From Marinilabiliaceae bacterium JC017 (GTDB lineage: Bacteria; Bacteroidota; Bacteroidia; Bacteroidales; Marinilabiliaceae), in the NCBI GenBank assembly GCA_004296775.1, contig RHGE01000019.1, forward strand, positions 26,314 through 90,313: 64,000 nt of DNA. Reading direction: 5' to 3'. The notes under the pieces are model-generated. The model worked only from the letters and a program-made list of their open reading frames with translations, did not search any database and was not told the DNA's origin. This document shows, in pieces, positions 34,153-45,940 of the stretch. The position numbers and the translations under genes are program-made. Position 1 is the first letter of the stretch. Every line of letters begins with the position of its first letter.

Positions 34153-34611
34153 TTTTGTGTTTTTTTTTCGAAAATAAACTTTTTTCTTCAAGGGAGAGGA
34201 AGAAATGAGGGATAATGTGAATATCGGATGAGTTTTTAATATGTCCGGGATCTGTTTTGATAGGCTCATACCCGGTATTTGTCATTTCATTACTTTTTTG
34301 GGTTTATTAAGCTGGAATGTATTTATACTTGCTAATGAAAAAGGTCATTATATGAGAAAGCGCTCCGGTGATCTATATAGATACTTTTTGCCCTTCAGGA
34401 GTGCGTGAAAAATGGGAGATCTAATTAATCCTGGGTTACACTTTTGAGTGTTATTAGCTAAAAAATATCGAAGTAAAAGGATTAAAATCCTGTTTGTTTA
34501 TGTTTTTTAAGTTGATCTTTCAACTAACTTTAGTGGCTTTATGAATGCCAAGGGGTAAGGAGGAGGTGGTTAAAGAATCAATTTGGCATTAGTACTGATT
34601 TTTTTGAAAAT
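34153..34611. other. Divergent intergenic region
   Basis: About 460 bp lie between the divergent PAP2 and DUF5686 genes. Both promoters must be here, but I recognise no strong box, repeat or RNA. Confidence 0.4.
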
Positions 34612-37116
34612 ATGTTTAACGCGAAGGTTGTTCGATATTACGTTTGGATTTGTTTATTAAGTTGTGTCATCACATTTGCTGCAAAGGCCCAGGAAACGAT
34701 CGTAAAAGGGGTGGTGAAAGATGCAGACAATCTGCAAACCCTGCCTATGGTGAATGTTTACTTCAAGAATACCACCATTGGAACCATCAGTGACTCCCTG
34801 GGGAATTTTCAACTTACTTCAAAAATAAAGGCAGATACCCTGGTGGTCTCTTTTCTGGGGTATCAGGAAAGAATAATAGCGGTCCGAACAGGCTATTCTG
34901 AACTGCATGTGGTGTTGGAGCCCGATATGGTCGCCTTGGGAGAGGTAAAGGTTAAGCCCAGTGATGAACAAGTGCGTGCCTTACTCAAAGAGATGGTAAG
35001 GCATAAAAAACGTAATAATCCCGAGAAGCATGATCGTTATTCCTTTGAGCGGTATACCAAATGGGAGTATCGCTTGAATAATGTGAAGGATAAGATGATG
35101 AATTCCCGTGTTTTCAAAGATCACAAATCCTATTTTAAAACACGGAAGGATGGATCCCGTTATTTACCGGTCTATTTGTCGGAACAGTTGGTGCGCAATG
35201 AATTTCAACGTGATCCCCTAAAGCAGAAATCAACCATTTTAGCCGATAAAACATCCGGATTGGGGGTGTTAGGCGAATACGAAATAGGCGGCTACACAAG
35301 CGGATTGGATATCAGGGTCAATTTCTATAATAATTACATCAAGCTGTTAGATCAGAATTTTGTGAGTCCGGCAGCTGATAATGGTTGGTTTTATTATAGG
35401 TATTACCTGGAAGACAGTGTGCAGGTGGGCAACAATAAACACTACAAAGTATTGTTTGTGCCCCGGCGAAAAGGAGATAAGGTATTACGCGGACATATGT
35501 ATGTGGAAAATCAGCACTATTCGTTATTGGAGGTGGACGGCGTATTGGCTTCAACCAGTGGCATGAATTTCGTTAAATCGCTCCGGCTGTGTTGTCAATA
35601 TCAGTTTGTGGGCGATAGTATCCCTTTTTATAAGCGCGATGAGGTAGAAGCCATCTTTGATTATCTGCCAATTGATGTCAGTACCGGGAAGGAGCGCCTG
35701 GAGTTGTATTACTCCCAGGTATCCTCTATTGATAAGGTGGATTTGACCACCGGTGCCGATGTGAAACTGAGTGCTAAAAGTATCTCTTATGAATCCATTA
35801 AACTCGATGGCGCCTACAATCGCGACACCGCCTACTGGAATAAAGTCAGGCACGAACCATTAAGCTCTAATGATAAGATGATCTATGCCACCATTGATTC
35901 CATCAATAATATCCCGGTGGTAAAGGTGGTGGATAACCTGGCCCGCATGACCATGACAGGGTATTATGATGTGGGTAAATTTGAACTCGGTCCTTACGTC
36001 GACTACATTCAGTATAACAAAATAGAAGGAGCACGTCTGTTTCTTGGCGGACGAACCAGTAAGGAGATCAGCAATCGCTGGATGGTTTGGGGAGGCGTGG
36101 GATACGGTACTCGCAATAGGAAATTCTCAGGCAGTTTGGGAGGCGGGTATAAATTCCCGGGGACCAAACGAAAAGTATTGAAGCTCTACTACAACGATAA
36201 GTATGCCCGCATGGGAGAGAATGAAAATATTCTTTATCTCTATGAAAACATGCTTACGTCCTCCGAAAATAACCTGGTATCGGCCCTTTTTACCCGCGAT
36301 GAGTTAGATGAATTGTACCGCCAAAAGAATGTCACCTTGTCCTACGAACACGAGTGGCGTACCGGGTTATCCACCAAATTTAAGAGTACCTTCCTCAATC
36401 AATATTCACCCGAATATTATCCGTTCTACTACCAGGATAAACCGGTGAGCTCTATTTCTGCCGGTGAGCTTTCCCTCGATTTTCGTTTCTCATGGAAAGA
36501 AAAAGTGGTCGATGACGAGTTCATGCGTCTTTATGTTTCCTCCGATTACCCCATTATTCATTTTACCGTGGGCGGCGGAAGAGTTGAATTTGCCGGAAAA
36601 GAAGAATATTACACTAAAATTCACAGCACCCTTAAACACAATGTATTCTTTGGACAAACCCAATTGAAATATGCCCTGGAAGGCGGAATGATTTTTGGCC
36701 AGCTGCCTTATACCTTATTGAATATTCCGCGAGGCAACGAAACATGGGGGTACTACCGCTTCGATTTCAACATGCTTAATTACCTGGAATACGTGCATGA
36801 TAAATACCTGCATGCCTACATGGAGTACCACCTCAATGGTTTTCTCTTTAACCGCATGCCCTTGTTCAAGCGACTGGGATTGCGCGAAGTGGTTTCGGCC
36901 AAAGGAATGATTGGAGATTTAAGCCAGAAACAATATGAATCCATTACCCTGCCTGCATCCGTCACCCCCCTGAATAATCCATATATGGAAGTTGGGGTTG
37001 GTTTGGAGAATTTATTTCGTTTCTTTCGGGTCGAAGGCATCTGGCGGGTTACCCCATCATCCATGGTAGGCGCACCCGAATTTGGGATCCGTGCCAAATT
37101 TGAAATAAAGCTATAG
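34612..37116 (+). CDS. DUF5686-type outer-membrane protein with carboxypeptidase-regulatory-like domain
   Basis: The 834-residue protein has a signal peptide (WICLLSCVITFAAKAQE) and then a carboxypeptidase-D-regulatory-like beta domain at residues about 28-105 (VKGVVKDADNLQTLPMVNVYFKNTTIGTISDSLGNF, VSFLGYQ). The remainder is rich in aromatic beta-strand segments ending with EFGIRAKFEIKL, whose C-terminal alternating hydrophobics fit an outer-membrane barrel. This layout is typical of DUF5686 proteins of Bacteroidota. The function is not established. Codon use is more GC-rich here than in the flanking genes. Confidence 0.82.
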   Translation: MFNAKVVRYYVWICLLSCVITFAAKAQETIVKGVVKDADNLQTLPMVNVYFKNTTIGTISDSLGNFQLTSKIKADTLVVSFLGYQERIIAVRTGYSELHVVLEPDMVALGEVKVKPSDEQVRALLKEMVRHKKRNNPEKHDRYSFERYTKWEYRLNNVKDKMMNSRVFKDHKSYFKTRKDGSRYLPVYLSEQLVRNEFQRDPLKQKSTILADKTSGLGVLGEYEIGGYTSGLDIRVNFYNNYIKLLDQNFVSPAADNGWFYYRYYLEDSVQVGNNKHYKVLFVPRRKGDKVLRGHMYVENQHYSLLEVDGVLASTSGMNFVKSLRLCCQYQFVGDSIPFYKRDEVEAIFDYLPIDVSTGKERLELYYSQVSSIDKVDLTTGADVKLSAKSISYESIKLDGAYNRDTAYWNKVRHEPLSSNDKMIYATIDSINNIPVVKVVDNLARMTMTGYYDVGKFELGPYVDYIQYNKIEGARLFLGGRTSKEISNRWMVWGGVGYGTRNRKFSGSLGGGYKFPGTKRKVLKLYYNDKYARMGENENILYLYENMLTSSENNLVSALFTRDELDELYRQKNVTLSYEHEWRTGLSTKFKSTFLNQYSPEYYPFYYQDKPVSSISAGELSLDFRFSWKEKVVDDEFMRLYVSSDYPIIHFTVGGGRVEFAGKEEYYTKIHSTLKHNVFFGQTQLKYALEGGMIFGQLPYTLLNIPRGNETWGYYRFDFNMLNYLEYVHDKYLHAYMEYHLNGFLFNRMPLFKRLGLREVVSAKGMIGDLSQKQYESITLPASVTPLNNPYMEVGVGLENLFRFFRVEGIWRVTPSSMVGAPEFGIRAKFEIKL

Positions 37117-37129
37117 CATACCAGGAATA

Positions 37130-37490
37130 ACAGTGCCATTTCCTGGTACCTTATCCTGTAAATCCTGTCATACACTGCCTTTAAAGGGCAACCTCTTTAG
37201 TTGTTTGTTTTGACAGGACAATCAAAATTCATTATATACCGCGTAGTCACTAAGACGCCGCTGTTTTTCATCAATCAGAAGGAGAGATGGTTCTTTGAGG
37301 TTGATAATTGTAAGTACATCTCCATTTATTTCTAAATGTTTCCATCTGTTTCAAAGTATTTCCATCTATTTCAATCCCCATTTATCTCCAAGTATTTCCA
37401 TCTATTTCAATATATCTCCATTTATTTCCACCTGTTTCCACCTGCCTTCAAGTATTTCCATCCGATTTGAACCATATGTTGGTAAAAGTT
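37130..37490 (-). repeat. Composite intergenic repeat, inverted copy with CCATTTATTTC-rich tract
   Basis: This is the reverse complement of the composite repeat at 13.2-14.1 kb. It includes the GACAGGACAA tract, a degenerate TATATACCGCGTAGTCACTAAGACG segment and GGTTCTTTGAGGTTGA. From about 37315 it becomes a degenerate short tandem array of TCCATTTATTTC / AAGTATTTCCATC units. A short run of the same units is at 60665-60720. Confidence 0.75.
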
Positions 37491-37664
37491 CCTAATCCTG
37501 TCAAACAAATTTCGACCCCTCAACCTTAATGACAAAAGATTCGATTTCGCTATTCAAATTATTACCTTTGCGGGCGAATTAATTCCAGGACGCAATTATC
37601 CTAAATATTTATCATCTAAAGTAAGTCTTCGGATGGTTAATGGTGCATTGTGGAAATAGGGGAT

Positions 37665-37912
37665 TCATTGGACATTCCGCTTTCAAGAAATAGGGTTAAG
37701 AATTGAAAATCGCCGTAGGCAAATTTAACGGATTGGAACGTTAAGAAAGAAAATCTGTTTGAGCGGAGGGAGTTATTTTCTTTCCGTGGAAAGGAGTTAA
37801 ATTTTAACTATTTATTGAGAGCGGCGGCCTTTTTTGTTTACTTTTTTTGGCTGTAGCAAAAAAGTAAAAGCCTGCGCGGCTTGAGCGCATTGGTTAATGT
37901 CAAATTATTTTG
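37665..37912 (+). repeat. Dispersed intergenic element, copy 2
   Basis: It has the same order as 29440-29670: a TTCAAGAAATAG tract, GTTAAGAAAGAAAAT ... GTTATTTTCTTTC inverted repeat, TTTTTTGGCTGTAGCAAAAAAG, and an ATTATTTTGGACA end. It lies immediately before the lipid kinase gene. Confidence 0.8.
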
Positions 37913-37931
37913 GACAGTAATGATCCCAGGT

Positions 37932-38882
37932 ATGAAAAAACGCGTATTATTTCTGATAAATCCCGTATCGGGCATCGGTCGTCAAAAGACCATTGAAGCA
38001 TTGATTGAGAAAGAAATTGACGAGCAAATGCTCCAGGTGGAAGTGGCCTATACGCAATATCGGGGTCATGCCCGGGAAATAAGCAAACAAGCAGTCGGAA
38101 AATACGATGTAGTAGTAGCCGTCGGAGGAGATGGTACGGTCAACGAAGTAGGCTCGTCCCTCATCGGCACCGATACCGCCATGGCCATTATTCCCACCGG
38201 ATCAGGCAACGGATTAGCCCGTTTTCTGGAAATACCACTCAAGGTTAACCGGGCCGTAGAGATCATCAATTTCCTTAATTTTAAGAAAATCGATACCCTG
38301 CGCATGAATGAATATTTCTCCCTCAATGTGGCAGGCATTGGTTTCGATGCCTTTATCAGTCATAAATTCGCCGATAAAAAGAAGCGCGGTCCCTTGGCCT
38401 ATATGCAACTCATCACCAAAGAATTTCCCCATTACCAGTCCCTTAAGTATAACATCAACATCGATGGCAAATCCGTCTCGCTGAACGCTTTTCTCATCAG
38501 TTTTGCCAATTCATCCCAGTATGGCAATAATGTACACATCGCCCCGGGCGCTAAAATCGACGATGGCTTAATTGACGTGTGCGTCATCCGTGAATTTCCT
38601 AAATATACCGCCCCCGCTCTTTTAATTAGCCTCTTGGATCAATCGCTGGACAAGGGAAAGTATGACGAAATAAAGAGAGCCCGACGCATTGAGATCACTC
38701 AGGACAAAGAGCTGATGGGCCATGTCGATGGCGAGCCCGTCTTCCTGGGCAAAAAAGCCGTTATCGACATCCAGCCCCTATCCCTTAACGTATTGGTGCC
38801 ACCAGCCAACTACCGGAAAAACTCCAGGCTTGATCCCTTCATCGACCTGCTCCCATCCATTCCCGGACTATCACTTGAGTAA
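37932..38882 (+). CDS. Diacylglycerol/lipid kinase (YegS/BmrU-like)
   Basis: The 316-residue protein has a DAGK catalytic domain at its N-terminus: LFLINPVSGIGRQK (NTP-binding start), VVAVGGDGTVNEV (the GGDGT motif) and IPTGSGNGLARFL. The C-terminal beta-sandwich includes IAPGAKIDDGLIDVCVI and MGHVDGEPV. It would phosphorylate a membrane lipid or sphingoid base with ATP. ATG 37932 puts the start at MKKRVLFLINP; ATG 37920 (four residues earlier) is also possible. The gene is more GC-rich than its surroundings, like the DUF5686 gene. Confidence 0.9.
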   Translation: MKKRVLFLINPVSGIGRQKTIEALIEKEIDEQMLQVEVAYTQYRGHAREISKQAVGKYDVVVAVGGDGTVNEVGSSLIGTDTAMAIIPTGSGNGLARFLEIPLKVNRAVEIINFLNFKKIDTLRMNEYFSLNVAGIGFDAFISHKFADKKKRGPLAYMQLITKEFPHYQSLKYNINIDGKSVSLNAFLISFANSSQYGNNVHIAPGAKIDDGLIDVCVIREFPKYTAPALLISLLDQSLDKGKYDEIKRARRIEITQDKELMGHVDGEPVFLGKKAVIDIQPLSLNVLVPPANYRKNSRLDPFIDLLPSIPGLSLE

Positions 38883-39100
38883 CCCCAAGCTCACTCATCT
38901 CATTTTTTTGGCGTCCCCCTTCGCCTCGGGCTCAGGGCCGGGCTTTTCGATGCAACTCCTCGCTATCCCCACCCGCCAGCCAAGCCTCGCTGTGGGGTTT
39001 CCACTGCAATCCCTGGCCGGAAAGACACCGTAAAGAGTGAGCAGTGAACAGTGACCCCAGTGAACAGTGAAATTAATTCGCATTGTCTTCAGAAAACGTC

Positions 39101-39215
39101 CTGCAACCTTGTGAGAAGGTTTCGGATGTTCCCGATAACACCAAACGACCTCGTAAGAAGGTTTCGGATATTCCTGGAAACATACTGCGATCTCGCGAGA
39201 AGGTTTCGCGGGTCT
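39101..39215 (+). repeat. 42-bp tandem repeat, three copies
   Basis: AGAAGG recurs at 39114, 39156 and 39198, a 42-bp period. Each copy carries a small palindrome around the anchor (AACCTT...AAGGTT in the first, TCTCGCGAGA in the third). The preceding 38883-39100 holds a GC-richer intergenic string and short AGTGAACAGTGA repeats, with no supportable gene. A 62-codon frame through the repeat is probably incidental. Confidence 0.75.
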
Positions 39216-39245
39216 TTATCAAAATTTTGTTGCTCTTAGCCGGAA

Positions 39246-39282
39246 AGAAAAAAGGCCGCTAACTTTCGTAAGCGGCCTTTTG
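39246..39282 (-). terminator. Intrinsic terminator of the pyrG-yidC operon
   Basis: AAAAGGCCGCT (39250-39260) and AGCGGCCTTTT (39271-39281) form an 11-bp stem, and the minus strand continues with T residues. It lies 20 bp past the yidC stop. Confidence 0.92.
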
Positions 39283-39301
39283 TGTATAATAATCGGCTGG
39301 A

Positions 39302-41149
39302 TTATTTACGTTTCTTATTTAGTTGTTGCTGTTGTTTTGCCATATCTTCCAGTCTTTGCTGGAATTTAGACTTCTTAGATGATTTCTTTTTGTTGGCATT
39401 CAATTTAGCCAGCAATGTTTTTTCATCCACAAAACGACGGATCAAAACAGTTTGTCCGATGGTGATCAGGGTAGAGATAAAATAGTAGTAACTCAAACCT
39501 GATGCATAGTTGTTGAAGAATACAAGGAACATCAACGGCATCATGTACATCATCCCTTTCATACCCGGCATTTGCTGGCTCGATTGAGCCATGTCCTGGT
39601 TCATGCGGGTGTAAAAGATGTTAGTTAACGCCATCAACAAACAGAATAAACTCACGTGATCGCCATACATCGGAATGTTAAATGGCAAATCAAAAATGGA
39701 GTCATACGATGATAAGTCGGTAGCCCACAAGAAACTTTCCTGACGCAACTCAATAGAAGCCGGGAAGAATTGGAACATGGCAAACAGGATAGGCATCTGA
39801 AGTACCATCGGCAAGCAACCACCCATCGGGTTTACACCGGCCTTGCGATACAGTGCCATGGTAGCCTGCTGGCGTTCCATCGCTTTCTCCTTTGGTATCT
39901 TGTTATTGATCTCTTCAATCTGCGGTTTCAAAACGCGCATCTTGGCCGACGAAACATAGGATTTATAAGTCAGCGGGAATAAGATCAATTTAATCAGGAT
40001 CGTCAATAACAGGATAATTAAACCATAGTTGCTGATGAAGCCTTCAAAGAAATGAAACACTTCAATCACCCCTAAGTTAATATACCTTAAGAAGCCCCAT
40101 CCCAGGTAAACCAGCTTACGAAGCCCAATTTCCTTATACTCCGTCAATACCTTAAAGTCGTTTGGCCCAAAGAAAAACTTAAAAGTATGGTTGTCGTTGC
40201 CAGTAAAAGGTACGCTCAGCTGTGCGGATGCATCCATGATGGTACGACTGGTCTTTTCTTCGGGAGCTGTGGCTGAAACGTTACCACCTGAGAAATACTC
40301 GTCAGCAATCAGTACAGAGGAAAAGAATTGATCTTTAAATGCCACCCATTTCACCTTTGTCCTCAAGTCTTCAGAACTGCTTTTGGAGCTGCTGATGTGA
40401 TCTACTTCATCCTGGTAGAATTTGTAGTAAACCCCGGCATAGCGTCGCTCAAAATCCGTTCCCTTTTCCTGAGCCGGTACATTGATATTCCATTCCAGAT
40501 CTATACCACCCCTGGGTGTAGAGATCACGTTAGCCATATCTTTGGAGGCAATCCCAAAATTAACCGTGTAGGAATTGTCCGGCAGGTCATAAGAAAAGGT
40601 AATTGATTCATCCGTGTCAGTGGTTAAGGATAGATCAACCTGCTTATTTCCTTTTTTATTAGCCGTAAAAAATAGATCGTTGGTATGGAAAACGCGGTTA
40701 TTGTGATTAAAGGCAAAACCAAATCTGTTTTGTTCACCATTAAAAAGAATCAGCGGTAAGCCGTCGTGTGACTTGTAATCTTTCAACTCTACCGAATAGA
40801 TGCGGGCACCTTTGGTCGATAGGGTTACTTTAACAAGGTTGTTTTCAAGTGTTATGAACTCTTGAGTACCCTCTGCAGCATTAGCAAACAAACCATACTT
40901 CTGGTGTTTGTTAATGTTCCGTTGAAGGCTGTCTTGGGCTTCTGCTTGTTGAGCTTTGGCAGCTGCGGCAATCTCTGCTTCTTCAGTTGCCTTTTGGGCT
41001 GCCTCCTGCTGAACCAGTTCAACCTGCTTCAGGGAATCCAGCCGGCGCTCCATAGCTCTTTGTTGCTCTTCCGATGGTTGATTGATCCACCAGAAAAGGC
41101 CAAGGATGGCCGTGATGAGTACTAATCCGGTAATTGAATTTTTATCCAT
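39302..41149 (-). CDS. yidC: Membrane protein insertase YidC
   Basis: This 615-residue protein inserts and folds inner-membrane proteins, alone or with SecYEG. The first helix (GLVLITAILGLFWWINQ) is followed by a coiled-coil stretch rich in Ala/Glu/Gln and a large periplasmic beta domain (about residues 85-340). The conserved five-helix core follows (GLIILLLTILIKLILFPLTYKSY, NPMGGCLPMVLQMPILFAMF, and later helices), then a basic Lys-rich tail. The length is typical for Bacteroidota YidC. It lies 23 bp behind pyrG. Confidence 0.96.
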   Translation of the reverse strand: MDKNSITGLVLITAILGLFWWINQPSEEQQRAMERRLDSLKQVELVQQEAAQKATEEAEIAAAAKAQQAEAQDSLQRNINKHQKYGLFANAAEGTQEFITLENNLVKVTLSTKGARIYSVELKDYKSHDGLPLILFNGEQNRFGFAFNHNNRVFHTNDLFFTANKKGNKQVDLSLTTDTDESITFSYDLPDNSYTVNFGIASKDMANVISTPRGGIDLEWNINVPAQEKGTDFERRYAGVYYKFYQDEVDHISSSKSSSEDLRTKVKWVAFKDQFFSSVLIADEYFSGGNVSATAPEEKTSRTIMDASAQLSVPFTGNDNHTFKFFFGPNDFKVLTEYKEIGLRKLVYLGWGFLRYINLGVIEVFHFFEGFISNYGLIILLLTILIKLILFPLTYKSYVSSAKMRVLKPQIEEINNKIPKEKAMERQQATMALYRKAGVNPMGGCLPMVLQMPILFAMFQFFPASIELRQESFLWATDLSSYDSIFDLPFNIPMYGDHVSLFCLLMALTNIFYTRMNQDMAQSSQQMPGMKGMMYMMPLMFLVFFNNYASGLSYYYFISTLITIGQTVLIRRFVDEKTLLAKLNANKKKSSKKSKFQQRLEDMAKQQQQLNKKRK

Positions 41150-41172
41150 ATCAGATTTTAAATTTTAAAGAG

Positions 41173-42786
<1,614 letters not shown>

Positions 42787-42831
42787 TTATTGATTTTACT
42801 ATCTGAAAATTCTAACCAAATTTAAAAACTA

Positions 42832-42839
42832 CAAAGGTA
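42832..42839 (-). promoter_or_regulatory. Candidate -7 box of the pyrG operon
   Basis: Minus-strand TACCTTTG matches TAnnTTTG exactly, 58-65 bp before the pyrG ATG. No TTTG -33 element at ideal spacing is seen. Confidence 0.5.
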
Positions 42840-43259
42840 AAAAAATACCTGCAATTTCTTTTGGTGCACGTAGTTTTAATGATTTTTTATGCCACTTTTA
42901 AATTTAAAAACATTTGAAGTCGAGCATGACTGTATTGAAATTTTCATTTTCCTCCATGTCTAAATGGCTTTGAGACAGATTTCCATGAGTTGCTAAATCC
43001 ACTTTGTTAACGTAACGGGTTATTCAATCATTTTATCTGGAATAATTAAAGCAATTCTAACGATAAGGCATTAATTACAGGATTGAATTGTTGTGGAAAA
43101 TCGGGAGGTTATCTAATACGAAAAGTTCGTTGAACTTTTGTAATTACTTGAAGAGTTACGCGTACATAAAATAAATGCTGGTACGAACTTTTGTGATGTA
43201 CAAATAAATCAGATGTCGTACAGTCTCAAGATTATAATTTACAATCTAACGATTGATTA
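42840..43259. other. Intergenic region, no gene seen
   Basis: About 420 bp are AT-rich. A short string at 43235-43258 (AATTTACAATCTAACGATTGATT-like) is related to strings at 47950-47985 (inverted), 53260-53290 and 53505-53535, so it is another dispersed intergenic motif. A second short match is GTTCGTTGAACTTTTGTAA at 43125-43143, echoed at 53408-53424. Confidence 0.5.
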
Positions 43260-43294
43260 AAATAAAAGAGCCGGCTTAATGGCCGGCTCTTTTA
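43260..43294 (-). terminator. Intrinsic terminator of the DUF349 gene
   Basis: AAAAGAGCCGGC (43264-43275) pairs with GCCGGCTCTTTT (43282-43293), a 12-bp stem with T residues continuing on the minus strand. It lies 9 bp past the stop. Confidence 0.93.
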
Positions 43295-43302
43295 TTCTGA
43301 TT

Positions 43303-45273
43303 TTATAATAATTTATCAAGCATATCGAGTTTTCGATTTAAGAGCTTAATGTTTCTTTTACCGTTTTCAATTTTGTGATTGAAATCCTTCACCAAGGCAT
43401 CCGATTTTTTCGATTTTGCAAAGAAACCAATGTTATTTTCCCAAAGGGTAATATCGCTTTCCAGTTGTTTTAGTTTGTTAATAATCTTATTGCGTTCTTG
43501 TGTGAATTTTTCTGAGCGGTTATCTGAGCTTTTAATATTTTCCAGTTTATTTCTGAACTTTTGCAGGCTCTTATTGAACTCATCCATATTCAGGTTATCG
43601 AAATACTGATTTATAAGATTTCTGAATTCCTGGTTAATATGGTCTTTGTCTTTTAGAGGAACATGTCCTATGTCAGACCATCTGCGTTGAAACTCTTGTA
43701 GGTGTTTGAAGTTTTCCTCGCTGTCTTCACTTGGGTTATAAGCTTTTACTTCTTCAATGAGCTCTTGTTTCAATACGAGATTGTGATCATGTTCTTCATC
43801 AATATGATTGAAGAAGTTTGATTTGTTTTCAAAGAACGCATCACATGCAGTTCGGAAACGCTTCCAGATGGCGTCGGAATGTTTTCTTGGAACCGGACCT
43901 ATTTCTTTCCACTTACGCTGAATCGCAATAAATTCGTCGGTAGTTTTTCTCCAGTCTTTATTGTCTTTCATGCCTTCCGCCTGGATGCATAATTCTGTTT
44001 TTAACTGGAGATTATTTTGTTGTTCAGATTTATAGTCTTTAAAGTACTCTCTTTTATTGTCGAAAAACTTATCGCAGGCCGTACGGAAGCGATCATAAAT
44101 AGTATTGTTGTCCTTCTTGGGGGCAAATCCAATGGTTTTCCATATTTGCTGGAGTTCAATCAGATCTTTGCTTTTAGCTTCCCACTCTTTAGGATTGTCC
44201 ATGCGTAATTCGGCAATGGTTTCGGCTTTTTCGCAGAGTTCCGTTTTTGCCTGCAGGTTTTTTTGTAGTTGATCTTTTAAACCTTCAAAGTAATCCTGAT
44301 GGCGTTTATTTATTTTAGAGGTAGCTTCTTTGAAACGAGCCCATAACTCATCTTTTTTATCATGAGGTACAGGACCTATCTCACGCCATTGTTCATGAAA
44401 TTTTTGCAGTGTTTTAAAGGCTTTTACAATTGTAGGCTCAAGTAACAGGTTTTCTGCCTTTTCACAAAGCTCTAATTTGGCTTTCATGTTCTTTTTAAGG
44501 TCCAGATCCCTGAGTTCTTTATTTATCTTGATGTAGTTGTAAAAGTTCTCGATGTGGTAATTGTAGGTTTGCCATAGATCCCGAAGTTTATCCTGTGGTA
44601 CAGGACCGGCTTCGTGCCATTTGTTCTGAAGTTCTCTGAATTCCTGGAAGGTTTCATTCAGCGATTCCTGGCGATTGATCAAGGCTTTAATACCTTCAAT
44701 AACGCTGAGTTTAATTTGATAGTTTTTCTCTTTTTCTGCCTCAATACGACGATTGAATTCAGCTTTATTTTCACGGAATTTTTTTAAAAGCTCTTTTATT
44801 TCAAGTTCAAGATGGTCAATTGGAGGGGCAAAATTTTCTTCCAGCTCTCCTGATTCTACAAATTTCTTCTTGAGATCTTCTACTTCTGCTTTATGCTTTT
44901 TGTAAAATGCCGATTTAATGGCTTCCACTTCATCTCTTACATGGTCAACCGGGAAATCTTTAAGAACACTCTTAAAACGTTCCACTAGTTTTTCCTTGGA
45001 TAACATGATGTGGTCAACCGGCTCCAATACCGCAGGGGCTTCCTTTTTTTCTTCCGTCTGATTGGCAGTTTCTGCTGCTTCAGTTTCATTTACAACGGGT
45101 TCTTCTTTGGGTTCCTCCTTTTTGGGAGTACTCGTTTCAGAATTTTGATCTGAGGAAGAACGGGTATCGGCGTTTTCTTCTGCCGGCGGGTTTTGTAACG
45201 TATTTTCAGTGTTATGTTCTGAATTCAAATCCATTCCGTTTTCGGTTGATTTGTTTAGATCTTTTGCTTCCAT
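43303..45273 (-). CDS. DUF349-repeat coiled-coil protein
   Basis: The 656-residue protein has a low-complexity acidic N-terminus (about 1-85, rich in E, T, N and A) and then about five DUF349 repeats. These are recognised by recurring W..G.VP.. and LW.RF..A cores: WHEAGPVPQDKLRDLW, WREIGPVPHDKKDELWARF, WKTIGFAPKKDN, WKEIGPVPRKHSDAIWKRF and WSDIGHVPLKDKDHI. A coiled-coil end follows (LKQLESDITLWENNIGFF). It is predicted cytosolic, with no signal peptide. Such proteins are widespread in Bacteroidota, but no firm role is known to me. Confidence 0.85.
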   Translation of the reverse strand: MEAKDLNKSTENGMDLNSEHNTENTLQNPPAEENADTRSSSDQNSETSTPKKEEPKEEPVVNETEAAETANQTEEKKEAPAVLEPVDHIMLSKEKLVERFKSVLKDFPVDHVRDEVEAIKSAFYKKHKAEVEDLKKKFVESGELEENFAPPIDHLELEIKELLKKFRENKAEFNRRIEAEKEKNYQIKLSVIEGIKALINRQESLNETFQEFRELQNKWHEAGPVPQDKLRDLWQTYNYHIENFYNYIKINKELRDLDLKKNMKAKLELCEKAENLLLEPTIVKAFKTLQKFHEQWREIGPVPHDKKDELWARFKEATSKINKRHQDYFEGLKDQLQKNLQAKTELCEKAETIAELRMDNPKEWEAKSKDLIELQQIWKTIGFAPKKDNNTIYDRFRTACDKFFDNKREYFKDYKSEQQNNLQLKTELCIQAEGMKDNKDWRKTTDEFIAIQRKWKEIGPVPRKHSDAIWKRFRTACDAFFENKSNFFNHIDEEHDHNLVLKQELIEEVKAYNPSEDSEENFKHLQEFQRRWSDIGHVPLKDKDHINQEFRNLINQYFDNLNMDEFNKSLQKFRNKLENIKSSDNRSEKFTQERNKIINKLKQLESDITLWENNIGFFAKSKKSDALVKDFNHKIENGKRNIKLLNRKLDMLDKLL

Positions 45274-45595
45274 AGCAATAAGTGTTTCATATGATTAAGG
45301 CCTGTTTGGCTTTTGTCAATATTCCATTTATTTTACGAATATATTGTTTATTGACCAGCAGGCAAATTTTTTAGGGTAAAAAAATGGCTTTGGGGTAATC
45401 AAATAAACATGTTGAAAATAAATTTATAGCAGTCATGCAGATGTTTGCTTGTGATTAAAATAATTTGTCACATGAAGATATGAAATTTTTATGATGTTGC
45501 TATCTGTTTTGAAATTTGGTGTTATAAAATGGAGCATATTTTTAGTGAATGATTCCGATTCATTTTTCTGTATTGTGATATACTATTTGGGATTG

Positions 45596-45922
45596 ATGAA
45601 AATGGAATTTCAATGTTTTGGGGTTGTAAATAAAAGGAAGTTTGTTGTGACAGGTTTTATATGTCGGTGTACTATTTATTCAAAAATGACATGTTTTCAT
45701 TATAAAGGTGAAGTTTTTGAATTAAAGGAAGATAGTGGGTTTGTGGTTCTTTCTTTTTCAGGAATGGTGGATGGGAACATTGTTCTTGTTTATAAATCTG
45801 ATGATTTGGCTTTTGGAGCAGGTATAGGACGTAATTCCGGTTATAGTATTCAGGCTAAAACGAATAAAGCCGGTGAAGAGTACTTGTATTTTAGCGGGTT
45901 TGAATTGAAAAGGATTAGGTGA
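45596..45922 (+). CDS. Hypothetical small protein
   Basis: The 108-residue product (MKMEFQCFGVV...) is unrecognised. It has beta-like alternating strands (VFELKEDSGFVVLSFSGMVDGNIVLVY, GEEYLYFSGFEL) and no signal peptide from this start. Support for being real is a full frame ending directly before a strong shared terminator. Against it are AT-rich sequence and no known family. The frame extends back to 45491; that start would add a hydrophobic N-terminus. Confidence 0.4.
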   Translation: MKMEFQCFGVVNKRKFVVTGFICRCTIYSKMTCFHYKGEVFELKEDSGFVVLSFSGMVDGNIVLVYKSDDLAFGAGIGRNSGYSIQAKTNKAGEEYLYFSGFELKRIR

Positions 45923-45940
45923 AATAACCTTTAGGAAATA

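Noticed and set aside
39051..39239. 62-codon frame across the 42-bp repeat (LVRRFR repeats)
   Set aside because: The repeated peptide follows from a 42-bp period; there is no ribosome site and no other support.
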